Notes under the pieces: model-generated
Database searches by the model: none
The model's input: the letters and a program-made list of their open reading frames with translations, nothing else
What the model was told of the DNA's origin: nothing
Shown here: in pieces, positions 1-7,511 of the stretch
How the letters are laid out: every line of letters begins with the position of its first letter
Numbering within the stretch: position 1 is the first letter of the stretch
Position numbers and translations under genes: made by a program
Assembly (NCBI RefSeq): GCF_010646885.2
Contig: NZ_CP050700.1
Location: 124,001-188,000, forward strand
Origin: Desulfopila sp. IMCC35008
Lineage (GTDB): Bacteria > Desulfobacterota > Desulfobulbia > Desulfobulbales > Desulfocapsaceae
Direction: 5' to 3'
Length of the DNA: 64,000 bases

Positions 1-483
1 AACCTGTTTGGCAAGCTCTATAGAGACATTGTCTACGGTGTCTCCTGCCATTTCCTGAACATTCTTGATAGCGGTCTGGATAGCCGGGCCGAGGGTGGCA
101 ATATGACCTTCAAGTGTTGCCCCGCTTGCCACGGCGGTAACAGCACCACAGCTGGAATGGCCCAGCACCAGTACCAGTGGTGTGTGCAGGTGTCGTACTG
201 CGTACTCGATGGAACCTAAGGTGTGGTCACCAATAATGTTTCCTGCAACACGAACCACAAATAAATCACCAAGACCCTGGTCGAAAATATCTACGGGCGG
301 CACCCGTGAATCGGAGCAGGTAAGAACCGTTGCAATCGGTTCCTGTCCGGTGGCCAGGTTCTGGCGACTCTCTTCGCAGTGATTCGGGTGCTCGAGCTGG
401 CCGGAGGTGAAACGATTGTTACCCTCCTTAAGGATGTTGATTGCTTCATCGGCTGTCAGCCGTGACTTCGGGACCTGTCCCAT
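1..483 (-). CDS. Beta-class carbonic anhydrase (3' end outside window)
   Basis: Interconverts CO2 and bicarbonate in the cytoplasm. The minus-strand reading frame starts MGQVPKSRLTADEAI at the ATG complementary to 481-483 and stays open to the window edge, so the C-terminus is missing. The zinc-site motifs of the beta class are visible: TCSDSRVP (Cys and the Asp-Arg dyad) and GHSSCGAV (His and Cys). An AAGGAG Shine-Dalgarno lies 6 nt before the ATG, which fixes the start. The neighbouring response regulator is divergent, so this gene appears to be the promoter-proximal or sole gene of its unit. Family assignment is secure from the motifs; the physiological role (bicarbonate supply) is inferred. 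Confidence 0.93.
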   Translation of the reverse strand, partial: MGQVPKSRLTADEAINILKEGNNRFTSGQLEHPNHCEESRQNLATGQEPIATVLTCSDSRVPPVDIFDQGLGDLFVVRVAGNIIGDHTLGSIEYAVRHLHTPLVLVLGHSSCGAVTAVASGATLEGHIATLGPAIQTAIKNVQEMAGDTVDNVSIELAKQV

Positions 484-1003
484 AAAAAATCTCCTTCATA
501 AATTGTTAATCGTTAAATTCGTTAAAACCTATAAAATGTTAAAAGACATGATGTCTTATACTTACAGTATGTTTTTCCAAAATAGCAGGTACTTTTATCC
601 CAGCTTAGTAAACGGCGTAATCAAATTAACTTTTGCACAAAATGTCAAGAGAAATCAGAGATTAGGACGTTCATATGCACGTTATAGAGGTTGGGCATAA
701 GTGCTGCAAAATAGTGGTGGTAACAACATTCTTGATAAAATATTGGTTCTTTTTAATCATGAGATGAAAAAATCAGTTTGACGATTCATGTTTCTTCGGT
801 AAATTGCCTGACATACCATGTGTCCGCGAAAGTTTACGATAGCTGTACTATTGACAGAGGTGCATAGATTGCACACTTGTTGAGGAGGTTGTCCGAGAAT
901 TATATTATAAAATAACGAAGAGCCCGGGAGAAAGTGCATTCTCGTACAGTTTCCTAAGACAGTGAGGTCTTTGGTGCAGTTCATTACTAGCAAGGGAGTC
1001 AAA
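484..1003. other. Divergent intergenic region, no gene seen
   Basis: AT-rich stretch between carbonic anhydrase (minus) and the response regulator (plus). It holds a perfect 7-1-7 palindrome AAGACATGATGTCTT at 543-557, close upstream of the carbonic anhydrase, which could be an operator. A candidate promoter for the response regulator lies at 880-908. Short open frames here have no recognisable product and no good ribosome-binding site. Confidence 0.5.
880..908 (+). promoter_or_regulatory. Candidate sigma-70 promoter of the response regulator
   Basis: A TTGAGG -35-like box at 880-885 and a TATTAT -10-like box at 903-908 are separated by 17 bp, about 95 bp upstream of the ATG at 1004. The -10 matches consensus at 5 of 6 positions and the -35 at 4 of 6. 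This is a pattern match only. Confidence 0.35.
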
Positions 1004-1672
1004 ATGAAGGATACCGCCCCGTATCGGGTAGTTCTGGCAGATGATCATGTGCTGATTCGGCACGGAATTAAAAACATCATTGCCCGCGACAGTGGTCTGC
1101 AGATTGTTGGAGAGGTATGTAATGGGGAAGAACTCCTTGACCTGCTTCAGGAAGACACAGTCGAATTGATCATTCTCGATATCTCTATGCCCAAAATTGG
1201 CGGGATGGAGGCTGTGGCAATGATAAAAGGCAAGTATCCCTGGATTAAGGTTCTTATGCTGACCATGCATAAAAACAAACAATACTTTTATCATGCCATG
1301 TCGGCAGGGGCGGATGGATATCTGGTGAAAGACGATTCCGATGAGGAATTGCTCGTTGCCATTAACAAGATCCGTTCTGGCAAAAATTACATCTCCCCCT
1401 ATCTGGCTGAAGAGTTTGCCGACGATGTTATTAACAGTTACCGAAGCGATAAGCGTAACCTGTTTCAGGAATTGACCCGCAGGGAAAAGCAGATACTGCA
1501 GTTCGTTGTCGATGGATATACCAGCAGGCAGGTTGCAGATCAACTTGGCTTGAGCCCGCGGACCGTCGATCATCACCGGTCCAACCTTTTGAAAAAATTC
1601 CAGATGAACAATAGCGTGGACCTGGTCAATTTTGCCGTAAAAAATGGTTTTGTAACACCCCAGAAATACTAA
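1004..1672 (+). CDS. Orphan response regulator, NarL/FixJ (LuxR-HTH) family
   Basis: Transcription factor controlled by phosphorylation. Residues 1-120 form a receiver domain with the acidic pair LADDH (Asp13/14), the phospho-acceptor Asp59 in LIILDISMP and the conserved Lys109 in GYLVKD. The C-terminal LuxR-type helix-turn-helix (about 155-205) contains LTRREKQILQ and SPRTVDHHRSNLLKK. I chose the ATG at 1004 because AGGGAG lies 5 nt upstream; a GTG at 962 in the same frame has no ribosome-binding site. No histidine kinase gene is adjacent, so the partner is unknown and the regulon cannot be deduced. The 222-residue length is typical for the family. Confidence 0.93.
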   Translation: MKDTAPYRVVLADDHVLIRHGIKNIIARDSGLQIVGEVCNGEELLDLLQEDTVELIILDISMPKIGGMEAVAMIKGKYPWIKVLMLTMHKNKQYFYHAMSAGADGYLVKDDSDEELLVAINKIRSGKNYISPYLAEEFADDVINSYRSDKRNLFQELTRREKQILQFVVDGYTSRQVADQLGLSPRTVDHHRSNLLKKFQMNNSVDLVNFAVKNGFVTPQKY

Positions 1673-1722
1673 ACATACGGCCCCATTTTTCGACGTCCAC
1701 CGGGGCCAGGCCCGGTTTATCG

Positions 1723-1746
1723 GGGGTCAGGCTTAAGCCTGACCCC
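1723..1746. repeat. 24-bp palindromic repeat (REP-like), consensus copy
   Basis: Perfect palindrome: GGGGTCAGGCTT followed by its exact reverse complement, with CTTAAG at the centre. It is one of about twenty copies in the window. Downstream of the response regulator, where it could form a transcript-end hairpin. Confidence 0.95.
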
Positions 1747-1778
1747 ATCCCACCCCGGACGCCATCTTCCCACCGACA

Positions 1779-1802
1779 GGGGTCAGACTTAAGTCTGACC
1801 CC
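1779..1802. repeat. 24-bp palindromic repeat, compensated variant
   Basis: Same element with half-site GGGGTCAGACTT. The mirror arm carries the matching change (AAGTCTGACCCC), so the palindrome stays perfect. Such a compensatory pair suggests that the hairpin or palindrome is what is maintained or copied. Confidence 0.95.
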
Positions 1803-1852
1803 ACCAAGACCCCACCAAGACCCCACCAAGACCCCACCAAGACCCCACCAAG
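1798..1852. repeat. Five tandem copies of an 11-bp unit
   Basis: The unit ACCCCACCAAG is repeated five times without interruption. The first unit overlaps the last bases of the palindrome at 1779-1802, so the array appears to have grown from the palindrome's right edge, probably by replication slippage. Confidence 0.95.
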
Positions 1853-2065
1853 TATCATATGTGATGCATAAAGTAAAAAACCCGGTTTCCACCAGGAAAC
1901 CAAGAGGTAAAAAATATTTTTGCGATCGGCTGTGACAATGTGAAACGGTAGGCCAATAACCATTACATTTCAAAAAGATACCTTCATTTTGTTGTAGGTT
2001 TTTTCCTTACCGTGACCTGTAGCTTCCAAATTTTACGATTGTTTTTTTGTGTAAACTCAGTACTA

Positions 2066-2095
2066 TTGACACCGCTTGTTGATGATCATTCAAAT
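2066..2095 (+). promoter_or_regulatory. Candidate promoter of the HU gene
   Basis: A perfect TTGACA -35 box at 2066-2071 is followed after 18 bp by TCAAAT (2090-2095), a 4-of-6 match to the -10 consensus, about 75 bp upstream of the HU start. This is a pattern match only. Confidence 0.4.
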
Positions 2096-2170
2096 TGAGC
2101 ACCACAGGGTATGCGCAGGCCGAACATCTTCGGTTATTGGGCATGGTGCAAAAAGTAAAGGAGAATGAAG

Positions 2171-2443
2171 ATGAACAAAGGGGAACTCATCGCATCAATA
2201 GCAGAGACCAGCGGTATTCCAAGAGTTAAAGCCGAAAGGGCTCTGAACATGGTGCTGAGAAACATGGCGAATGCCATGGAGCGGGGGGAACGCGTAACGT
2301 TAGCTGGCTTCGGTTCGTTCAAGGTTGTTGAACGCGCTGCCCAGAAGGGAAGGAATCCACAAACAGGGGGAATCATTACTATCCCTGCTCACAATGTGGT
2401 GAAATTCAAGCCAGGTAAAAATCTTTTCGAAAAAGTGCAGTAA
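2171..2443 (+). CDS. hup: HU-family DNA-binding protein
   Basis: Small basic nucleoid protein that bends DNA as a dimer. The 90-residue protein starts MNKGELIASIAE and has the family core FGSFKV followed by RNPQTGG in the DNA-binding arm and VKFKPGKNL near the C-terminus. I chose the ATG at 2171 because AAAGGAG (2157-2163) lies 7 nt upstream; the in-frame ATG at 2165 would leave only 1-2 nt of spacing. The length is typical for HU/IHF. HU is more likely than IHF given the MNKGELI start, but the two cannot be fully separated by eye. The gene converges with lgt across a palindromic repeat. Confidence 0.94.
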   Translation: MNKGELIASIAETSGIPRVKAERALNMVLRNMANAMERGERVTLAGFGSFKVVERAAQKGRNPQTGGIITIPAHNVVKFKPGKNLFEKVQ

Positions 2444-2473
2444 ACAGTATTGTTGCACAGGGGCTCGTTGTCC

Positions 2474-2497
2474 GGGGTCAGGCTTAAGCCTGACCCC
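2474..2497. repeat. 24-bp palindromic repeat overlapping the lgt stop codon
   Basis: Consensus copy between the convergent HU and lgt genes. Its central TTAA supplies the TAA stop of lgt on the minus strand, and the palindrome encodes the last residues Gly-Gln-Ala. Confidence 0.95.
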
Positions 2498-3308
2498 CTT
2501 CACCAGACCTCTTGCCTGTCTGACGGGAGCGAAGCAGCCAGAGAATACTCCCGCCAGCTACCATGACAGTGCTCAGAAGCTGGCCCATGGTGGCGACACC
2601 CAGCAGGTAACCAACCTGGGGATCGGGTTCCCTAACCAACTCGACCCCCATTCTTATTGTTCCGTAACCGATCAGAAACAACGCAAGAATGGAGCCGTGG
2701 GGCCATGCTTTTTTTTGTTCCCACGGCTTCTCTTTGCACCACCAGAGAAGCAGGAACAGGAGTAACCCTTCAGCAAAAGCCTCGTACAGCTGGGACGGAT
2801 GTCGTGGTAATGGACCGCCTGACGGAAACACCATGCCCCAGGGAACATCCGTGGTTCTTCCGAAAAGCTCACCATTTATAAAGTTGCCGATCCGGCCTAG
2901 TCCCAACCCTATTGGGATAGTCGCGACGTAAACATCCGCCGCTTTCCAGAAATTGATCCTGTATTTATGGGTACTGATTGCACCGGTAATTATAAGGGTG
3001 AGGCAGGCCCCATGAAAGGACATGCCACCACTCCAGGTAGCAAATATCTGCAATGGATGCTGGAGGTAATAGTCCAGGTTATAAAAAAGGACGTAACCAA
3101 GCCGGCCACCGACGACGACCGAGAGGATCAGGATGAAATTAATATTTTCAAAATGGGGTTCGAGTTCCTTGAATTTAAATTTCCGTATCTGGTATTGCAC
3201 CAGAAAATAACAGGCACAGAACCCCAGCACGTACATCAGGCCATACCAGCGAACATGGAGCGGGCCGACAGAAAATATTATCGGGTCAATATTGGGAAAT
3301 GGAAGCAT
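2484..3308 (-). CDS. lgt: Prolipoprotein diacylglyceryl transferase
   Basis: Inner-membrane enzyme that transfers diacylglycerol from phosphatidylglycerol to the lipobox cysteine of prolipoproteins. The 274-residue protein has several hydrophobic segments and the family signature GRIGNFINGELFGR, together with HVRWYGLMYVLGF near the N-terminus and HPSQLYEA. It begins 6 nt after the mnmG stop, so the two are probably cotranscribed. The C-terminus (GEGGQA) and the stop codon lie inside a palindromic repeat, so the tail has been rewritten by the repeat without affecting the catalytic core. A substrate is present in the window: the TPR lipoprotein at about 14-16 kb has a clear lipobox. Confidence 0.96.
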   Translation of the reverse strand: MLPFPNIDPIIFSVGPLHVRWYGLMYVLGFCACYFLVQYQIRKFKFKELEPHFENINFILILSVVVGGRLGYVLFYNLDYYLQHPLQIFATWSGGMSFHGACLTLIITGAISTHKYRINFWKAADVYVATIPIGLGLGRIGNFINGELFGRTTDVPWGMVFPSGGPLPRHPSQLYEAFAEGLLLFLLLWWCKEKPWEQKKAWPHGSILALFLIGYGTIRMGVELVREPDPQVGYLLGVATMGQLLSTVMVAGGSILWLLRSRQTGKRSGEGGQA

Positions 3309-3314
3309 ATCCTT

Positions 3315-5198
3315 TTAGTTGTTCCTTCTGCGCAGGTGAACCTGTAATACGGAAATTGCAGCAGGTGTGACACCGGAAATTCGTGAGGCCTGGCCAAGTG
3401 ACAGTGGCCGGACGGATGAAAGTTTTTCGACAACCTCGTTTGATAGCCCGGAGAGAGCTCTGTAATCAAGATCTTCTGGTATTTTCATCGCTTCCATTTT
3501 GCGAAACCTTTCGACCTGCTCCTTTTGGCGTTCGATATACCCATGAAACTTGACCTGCAGCTGGATTTCTTCGGAGACGTTTGATTCACTCAGTGCTTTG
3601 ACTTTGCCTGCAGTTTCACCTGCAAGGGGTAAGGCTGAAATTTTGGCAAGATCAAGCTCCGGCCTTCGAAGGAGGTCACTGAGGGCCAGTTTTTGTTTAG
3701 CGTGGGTGGAGCCAAATGATTCGAGTATTTCGTTGACCTCCCTGTTCGGTTTGACATGGGTCGTGTCCAGCAGTTCCAATCCTTTGTGTATGGCTTGTTC
3801 CTTAGCCTTGAAGGTGTCGTATCTCTCCTGGGAAAGTAAACCGATCTCGTATCCTTTTTGTGATAGCCTTATATCCGCATTATCCTCACGTAGCAATAAG
3901 CGGTATTCAGCTCGTGAAGTGAACAACCGGTAAGGCTCCCTGGTGCCGAGTGTTACCAGGTCGTCTATCAGTACGCCCGTGTAGGCTTCCGACCTATCAA
4001 GTATAAATGGGGATTCCCCTCGGATATATCGAACGGCATTGATGCTGGCCATGAGCCCCTGGGCGGCGGCCTCTTCATAACCTGAGGTGCCGTTGATCTG
4101 TCCCGCATGGTACAGTCCCTGAAACTTCTTGGTAGCCAGGGTGGGCAAAAGCTCAAGAGGGTCGATATAATCGTATTCAATAGCATATCCCGGGCGTATG
4201 ATCCTGGCATTTTCCAACCCCTTGATAGACTGAACCATGGCCTGTTGTACGTCGAACGGTAAACTGGTGGGGATTCCGTTAGGGTAGACTTCGGTGGTGT
4301 CGAGGCCCTCCGGTTCGATGAAGATCTGGTGGCGGATCTTTTCGGGAAATCGCATTATCTTGTCTTCAATGGAAGGGCAGTAGCGTGCCCCGATTCCTTC
4401 AATTACACCGGTGTACATGGGAGATCTGTCGACTCCGCCGCGAATGATCTCGTGGGTCTTTTCGTTGGTGTAGGTAATGTAACACGGCAGTTGCGGCAGG
4501 GTGTATCGCTTTCCGGATTTAAAAGAGAAATGGGCAGGCGGCTGGTCGCTGTGTTGCGGTTCGAGTTCTGAATAGTCAATGGTTTTGGCGTCAAGCCTTG
4601 GTACGGTGCCGGTTTTCATTCTGCCAACCGTAAAGCCCGCCTCCTTGAACCATTCAGCAAGTTTGGTTGATGGTGCATCACCCAGGCGACCGGCCGGAAA
4701 GTTTTTGAGCCCAATGTGGACCAGACCATTCAGAAAGGTGCCGGAACAGACAACCACGGCCTTGCAGCTGATCTCTTCCTCGAGGGAGGTGCGGATGCCG
4801 CAGACCGTGCCGTCTTTGATCAGGATCTCATCAGTTACAGCCTGCATGATGGTCAGGTTTTCCTGTTGCTCCAGTATCGTTTTCATTCGGAGTCGGTAAA
4901 GAAGCCTGTCCGCCTGGGCCCTGGATGAGCGGACAGCGGGTCCCTTGCTGGTGTTCAACTTGCGAAATTGGATGGAGGTGGCATCGATATTGGTGGCCAT
5001 CTCGCCGCCCAGGGCGTCGATCTCGCGTACCAGGTGCCCCTTGGCCAGGCCGCCAATGGCAGGGTTGCAGGACATGGCGCCAATGGTGTCGGCATTGATG
5101 ATGGTGACAAGCGTCCTGCATCCCATCCTGGCAGCGGCCAGGGCCGCCTCACAACCGGCATGGCCGGCACCGATAACTATTACATCATAATCTGTCAT
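3315..5198 (-). CDS. mnmG: tRNA uridine-5-carboxymethylaminomethyl modification enzyme MnmG (GidA)
   Basis: FAD-dependent subunit that, with MnmE, installs the cmnm5 group on the wobble uridine of certain tRNAs. The N-terminus [16 protein letters not shown] is the FAD-binding Rossmann motif. Further family signatures are [23 protein letters not shown] and, later, [16 protein letters not shown]. The start chosen is the ATG giving MTDYDVIV, as in most family members; an upstream in-frame ATG at 5216 adds MRVNKY but has no better ribosome-binding site. The length of 627 residues is normal. The partner gene mnmE lies at 10.3 kb on the other strand. lgt follows 6 nt downstream. Confidence 0.96.
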   Translation of the reverse strand: MTDYDVIVIGAGHAGCEAALAAARMGCRTLVTIINADTIGAMSCNPAIGGLAKGHLVREIDALGGEMATNIDATSIQFRKLNTSKGPAVRSSRAQADRLLYRLRMKTILEQQENLTIMQAVTDEILIKDGTVCGIRTSLEEEISCKAVVVCSGTFLNGLVHIGLKNFPAGRLGDAPSTKLAEWFKEAGFTVGRMKTGTVPRLDAKTIDYSELEPQHSDQPPAHFSFKSGKRYTLPQLPCYITYTNEKTHEIIRGGVDRSPMYTGVIEGIGARYCPSIEDKIMRFPEKIRHQIFIEPEGLDTTEVYPNGIPTSLPFDVQQAMVQSIKGLENARIIRPGYAIEYDYIDPLELLPTLATKKFQGLYHAGQINGTSGYEEAAAQGLMASINAVRYIRGESPFILDRSEAYTGVLIDDLVTLGTREPYRLFTSRAEYRLLLREDNADIRLSQKGYEIGLLSQERYDTFKAKEQAIHKGLELLDTTHVKPNREVNEILESFGSTHAKQKLALSDLLRRPELDLAKISALPLAGETAGKVKALSESNVSEEIQLQVKFHGYIERQKEQVERFRKMEAMKIPEDLDYRALSGLSNEVVEKLSSVRPLSLGQASRISGVTPAAISVLQVHLRRRNN

Positions 5199-5221
5199 AT
5201 ACTTATTAACCCGCATTGCCC

Positions 5222-5245
5222 GGGGTCAGACTTCAGCCTGACCCC
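5222..5245. repeat. 24-bp palindromic repeat, imperfect copy
   Basis: GGGGTCAGACTT is followed by CAGCCTGACCCC. The right arm no longer mirrors the left at two positions, including the central TTAA, so this is a decaying copy. It lies between the methyltransferase 3' end and mnmG. Confidence 0.9.
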
Positions 5246-5260
5246 ATTAATCCTTTCAAT

Positions 5261-6088
5261 CTATTTCGTCCAATGAATCAATACCCATCTCGGAGGAGGA
5301 TCACGTTTAATCGTTACCGATCCGTCCGTATCAATTCTCGATATACCCTCAACATATGCTCTCAGCTTCCTCTCTTCATCGGCTTGTAACTCTTTTATCA
5401 TCCAGGAATAAGAGGTAAGCGCGTCATCAAGATTTGCAAATGTCACTTCGCTTTCAAGCTGCATGATCCTGGTTTCCGGATGAATCCCCATGGAGTACAG
5501 CATGTTTAATGTATAAATATAGTCCGGTCCGGATTCAAACGGTCTGCCGAGGGCTCGAAAGACCTCAGGATCGAAAGGTGTCGGTGAAATCCTGTCTGCT
5601 ATAAAAATATGTTTTTTGCTGTAACGCTGTAACTTATCTATTGCACCCTGCAGGTCCTCAACACCCATGGAGCGGGCAGCAATTGTAATGTCATGCGCTG
5701 TAATCCTGGCTTTTTGCCAATCGTCTTCCCATGCGCACTGAACTGTCCTGATATTCTTTATATTGTCCTCTGCAGCACGTTGATCAAGCAACTGAAGCAT
5801 TTTGGCTGAAAAATCTAAAGCAGTGACAGTTTTGCAATGTTTAGCGATGGGCAGGGCAAGTGTTCCGGGTCCGCAGCCGATGTCGAGTACGCTGGTTTCC
5901 GGGCCAAGCGGTAAATGCGGCAGCAAAAGCGAGGCAAAAACAGAATCCCGGTTACGCACGGCAAACGATTCCGACTTTTTGTCCCACTCTTTGGCACCTT
6001 TGTTCGACCAGCCCTTTATATCGCGGGCATTGTGCCAAAGTTCAGCCCAGTCGAGGTCGTCGTATGTAATTTTAGAGAAATCAGTCAT
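5261..6088 (-). CDS. Class I SAM-dependent methyltransferase, substrate unknown
   Basis: The 275-residue protein has a typical SAM-binding motif I, VLDIGCGPGTLALPIA (about residues 70-85), motif II around VTALDFSAKMLQ and an acidic residue in VQCAWEDDW. The N-terminal 60 residues (aromatic and charged, with WAELWHNARDIKGW) and the C-terminal half are not diagnostic for a substrate. It lies upstream of mnmG-lgt on the same strand, separated by a decayed palindromic repeat, so cotranscription is possible but not shown. Class and fold are secure; no specific function can be assigned. Confidence 0.85.
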   Translation of the reverse strand: MTDFSKITYDDLDWAELWHNARDIKGWSNKGAKEWDKKSESFAVRNRDSVFASLLLPHLPLGPETSVLDIGCGPGTLALPIAKHCKTVTALDFSAKMLQLLDQRAAEDNIKNIRTVQCAWEDDWQKARITAHDITIAARSMGVEDLQGAIDKLQRYSKKHIFIADRISPTPFDPEVFRALGRPFESGPDYIYTLNMLYSMGIHPETRIMQLESEVTFANLDDALTSYSWMIKELQADEERKLRAYVEGISRIDTDGSVTIKRDPPPRWVLIHWTK

Positions 6089-6120
6089 AATGTATTGCCA
6101 GGTATTCCAAGTATTTCCAA

Positions 6121-6144
6121 GGGGTCAGGCTTAAGCCTGACCCC
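6121..6144. repeat. 24-bp palindromic repeat, consensus copy
   Basis: Perfect copy 32 bp upstream of the methyltransferase start, between divergent units. Confidence 0.95.
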
Positions 6145-6229
6145 AACAACCCCTGCTGCTTTAAGCTACATCCTTTGCCCGGGGTCATGCTGCCAGCCTG
6201 TTCCCTCAATTTTGGCCCCTCTATTGCCC

Positions 6230-6253
6230 GGGGTCAGGCTTAAGCCTGACCCC
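6230..6253. repeat. 24-bp palindromic repeat, consensus copy
   Basis: Perfect copy about 110 bp from the previous one. Between them lies a decayed piece (6181-6205, GGGGTCATGC then AGCCTGTTCCC), so three elements once stood in a row. Confidence 0.95.
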
Positions 6254-6372
6254 CATTGCGCAATTGCGAATAATGTCCCAACGGAGATGCTGTATTTTTT
6301 AAAAAAGAAAAAACAAAAGTATCACAGCCAACCCCGAAGTGCAAGAAACGCAACCTGAGTCAATGAAAATGT

Positions 6373-6401
6373 TTGACACAGTAGCACTTCTATGGTTAAT
6401 A
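6373..6401 (+). promoter_or_regulatory. Candidate promoter of the rpmH-rnpA-yidDC operon
   Basis: A perfect TTGACA at 6373-6378 and TTAATA at 6396-6401 with exactly 17 bp between them. It would give a leader of about 300 nt that includes the hairpin at 6604-6648. Confidence 0.5.
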
Positions 6402-6603
6402 TTTTTCTCTTGTGAATTTGAGTTTTCTTCTTGCCCGTAAACAATAATTGAACAGGCAGGGGGTGAGGGCCAGGTATAAGCAGAATATCAAATATCCAAT
6501 TGCTTATGGCCCGTTTACATTAAAAAGAACTATAGATAAGTCTGTAGTCAACTGTGCAGCCTTTAAGAAACAAGCTGTTTTGTTCCAAGTCGAGGCGCGC
6601 GAT

Positions 6604-6648
6604 AAATTTAACCACAGGCATATATATAATATGCCGAGGATTAAATTT
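6604..6648. repeat. Long imperfect hairpin in the rpmH leader
   Basis: Arms 6604-6623 and 6629-6648 pair at 16 of 20 positions: an outer AAATTTAA stem, an internal loop of mostly CA-type mismatches, an inner GGCATAT stem and a 5-nt loop. It lies 62 bp upstream of rpmH. It could be an mRNA leader structure or a dispersed element. Confidence 0.6.
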
Positions 6649-6710
6649 TGAGTGCAACGAAGAATTGGGGCAAAAGAGGTGTTTCCCGGCCACGTAAGTG
6701 AGGAATTATC

Positions 6711-6848
6711 ATGAGTAAAAGAACCTTTCAGCCGTCTAACATCAAGAGGAAAAGAACCCACGGTTTCCGTGCTCGCATGAAAACCCGTGCCGGTCGTGCA
6801 ATTCTTAACGCCCGCAGGGCTCGCGGCCGCAAGCAGCTTGCTGTTTAA
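6711..6848 (+). CDS. rpmH: 50S ribosomal protein L34
   Basis: Forty-five-residue, very basic ribosomal protein starting [15 protein letters not shown] and ending GRKQLAV, with the family core [20 protein letters not shown]. It is too short for most gene tables and easy to miss. A purine-rich ribosome-binding site (AGTGAGGA) lies 6 nt upstream of the ATG. It is followed after 6 nt by rnpA, the usual bacterial arrangement, so the two are almost certainly cotranscribed. Confidence 0.97.
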   Translation: MSKRTFQPSNIKRKRTHGFRARMKTRAGRAILNARRARGRKQLAV

Positions 6849-6854
6849 TCTTTT

Positions 6855-7196
6855 TTGAAAAACCTTTCATTCCCTAAAGACCTGCAGATCCGCAAGGGGT
6901 GGCATTACCGACAGGTCTACAATGAAGGGAAACGGTTGCACGGCAGCGGGTTCAGTCTCGTCTGTCGTGCCAATGACCAAGGGTTCAGCCGCATTGGAAT
7001 CAGCGTTAACCGCAAGATTCGCGGGGCTGTCAGAAGGAACCGGATTAAGAGGATCATACGCGAGTCATTTCGTCTCTACCGGGATCGTTATCCCAAAGAG
7101 GTGGATATCGTTTTTACGGTCCGTCCCGATTTTTCGCTTCCCTCTCCCCAGGTTATAAGCGAAGCCGTTGAACCCCTGGCCCGTAGGTGGGAGTGA
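6855..7196 (+). CDS. rnpA: Ribonuclease P protein component
   Basis: Protein subunit of RNase P, which matures tRNA 5' ends together with the M1 RNA. The 113-residue protein has the family signature around [18 protein letters not shown], and VDIVFTVRP follows. The start is a TTG at 6855, the first start-like codon after the rpmH stop; the true start could lie a few codons further in. It overlaps nothing and precedes yidD by 16 nt. Function is secure from the motif and gene order. Confidence 0.94.
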   Translation: MKNLSFPKDLQIRKGWHYRQVYNEGKRLHGSGFSLVCRANDQGFSRIGISVNRKIRGAVRRNRIKRIIRESFRLYRDRYPKEVDIVFTVRPDFSLPSPQVISEAVEPLARRWE

Positions 7197-7212
7197 TGGG
7201 TGCAAGGCTGAA

Positions 7213-7440
7213 ATGAAAATCACAAAAATTCCCAAAACAGTTCTGATAGGACTGGTCAGAGGATATAAATATTTTCTTTCACCACTTTTCCCACCAAGCT
7301 GTCGTTTTATCCCTACCTGTTCGACTTACACCATTCAGGCAATTGAAAAATACGGTGCTCTTCGGGGTTGTTACCTGGGGCTGCGCCGCATATTACGCTG
7401 TCACCCATTTTCACGAGGCGGTTATGATCCGGTCATCTGA
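7213..7440 (+). CDS. yidD: Membrane protein insertion efficiency factor YidD
   Basis: Small membrane-associated protein that assists YidC-dependent insertion. I chose the ATG at 7213 (MKITKIPKT), preceded by AAGG, giving 75 residues, the normal family length. An upstream in-frame start would overlap rnpA. The family motif [20 protein letters not shown] is complete, including the conserved cysteines, and [12 protein letters not shown] closes the protein. It lies between rnpA and yidC as in most bacteria. Confidence 0.95.
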   Translation: MKITKIPKTVLIGLVRGYKYFLSPLFPPSCRFIPTCSTYTIQAIEKYGALRGCYLGLRRILRCHPFSRGGYDPVI

Positions 7441-7467
7441 TCAGCAGCGCATTGCCCGTAACGTATA

Positions 7468-7490
7468 TCCACAGGGAAAAAACCTGTGGA
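7468..7490. repeat. Inverted repeat with DnaA-box-like arms upstream of yidC
   Basis: TCCACAGG (7468-7475) and CCTGTGGA (7483-7490) are exact inverted repeats with a 7-nt spacer. The left side reads ATATCCACA, 8 of 9 to the DnaA box TTATCCACA. It could equally be a small mRNA hairpin in the yidD-yidC gap. Confidence 0.5.
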
Positions 7491-7511
7491 GTAATCTTTT
7501 TCGGAAAGCAC

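Larger units (their letters stand above)
1673..2170. other. Gene-free stretch with palindromes and a tandem repeat
   Basis: About 500 bp between the response regulator and HU without a credible gene. It contains two 24-bp palindromes, an 11-bp tandem repeat that begins inside the second one, and a candidate HU promoter. An apparent minus-strand frame over 1626-1973 is built largely from these repeats and is not a gene. Confidence 0.6.
6089..6710. other. Gene-free stretch upstream of rpmH
   Basis: About 620 bp between divergent units. It contains two consensus palindromes, a degenerate piece of a third at 6181-6205, an AT-rich segment, a good sigma-70 promoter match at 6373-6401 and a long imperfect hairpin at 6604-6648. 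Gene order here (rpmH-rnpA-yidD-yidC) is often near oriC, but I saw no cluster of TTATCCACA boxes and no dnaA. Confidence 0.6.

Noticed and set aside
407..700. 97-codon plus-strand frame overlapping the carbonic anhydrase start
   Set aside because: Overlaps a better supported gene on the other strand and has no domain or ribosome-binding site.
905..1576. Long minus-strand open frame opposite the response regulator
   Set aside because: It is the shadow of a well-supported gene on the plus strand and shows no domain or ribosome-binding site.
1626..1973. Minus-strand frame with Gly/Val/Trp-rich repeated peptide
   Set aside because: The peptide comes entirely from the palindromes and the 11-bp tandem array.
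6254..6710. AT-rich region before rpmH considered as oriC
   Set aside because: No cluster of TTATCCACA boxes, no 13-mer array and no dnaA nearby.
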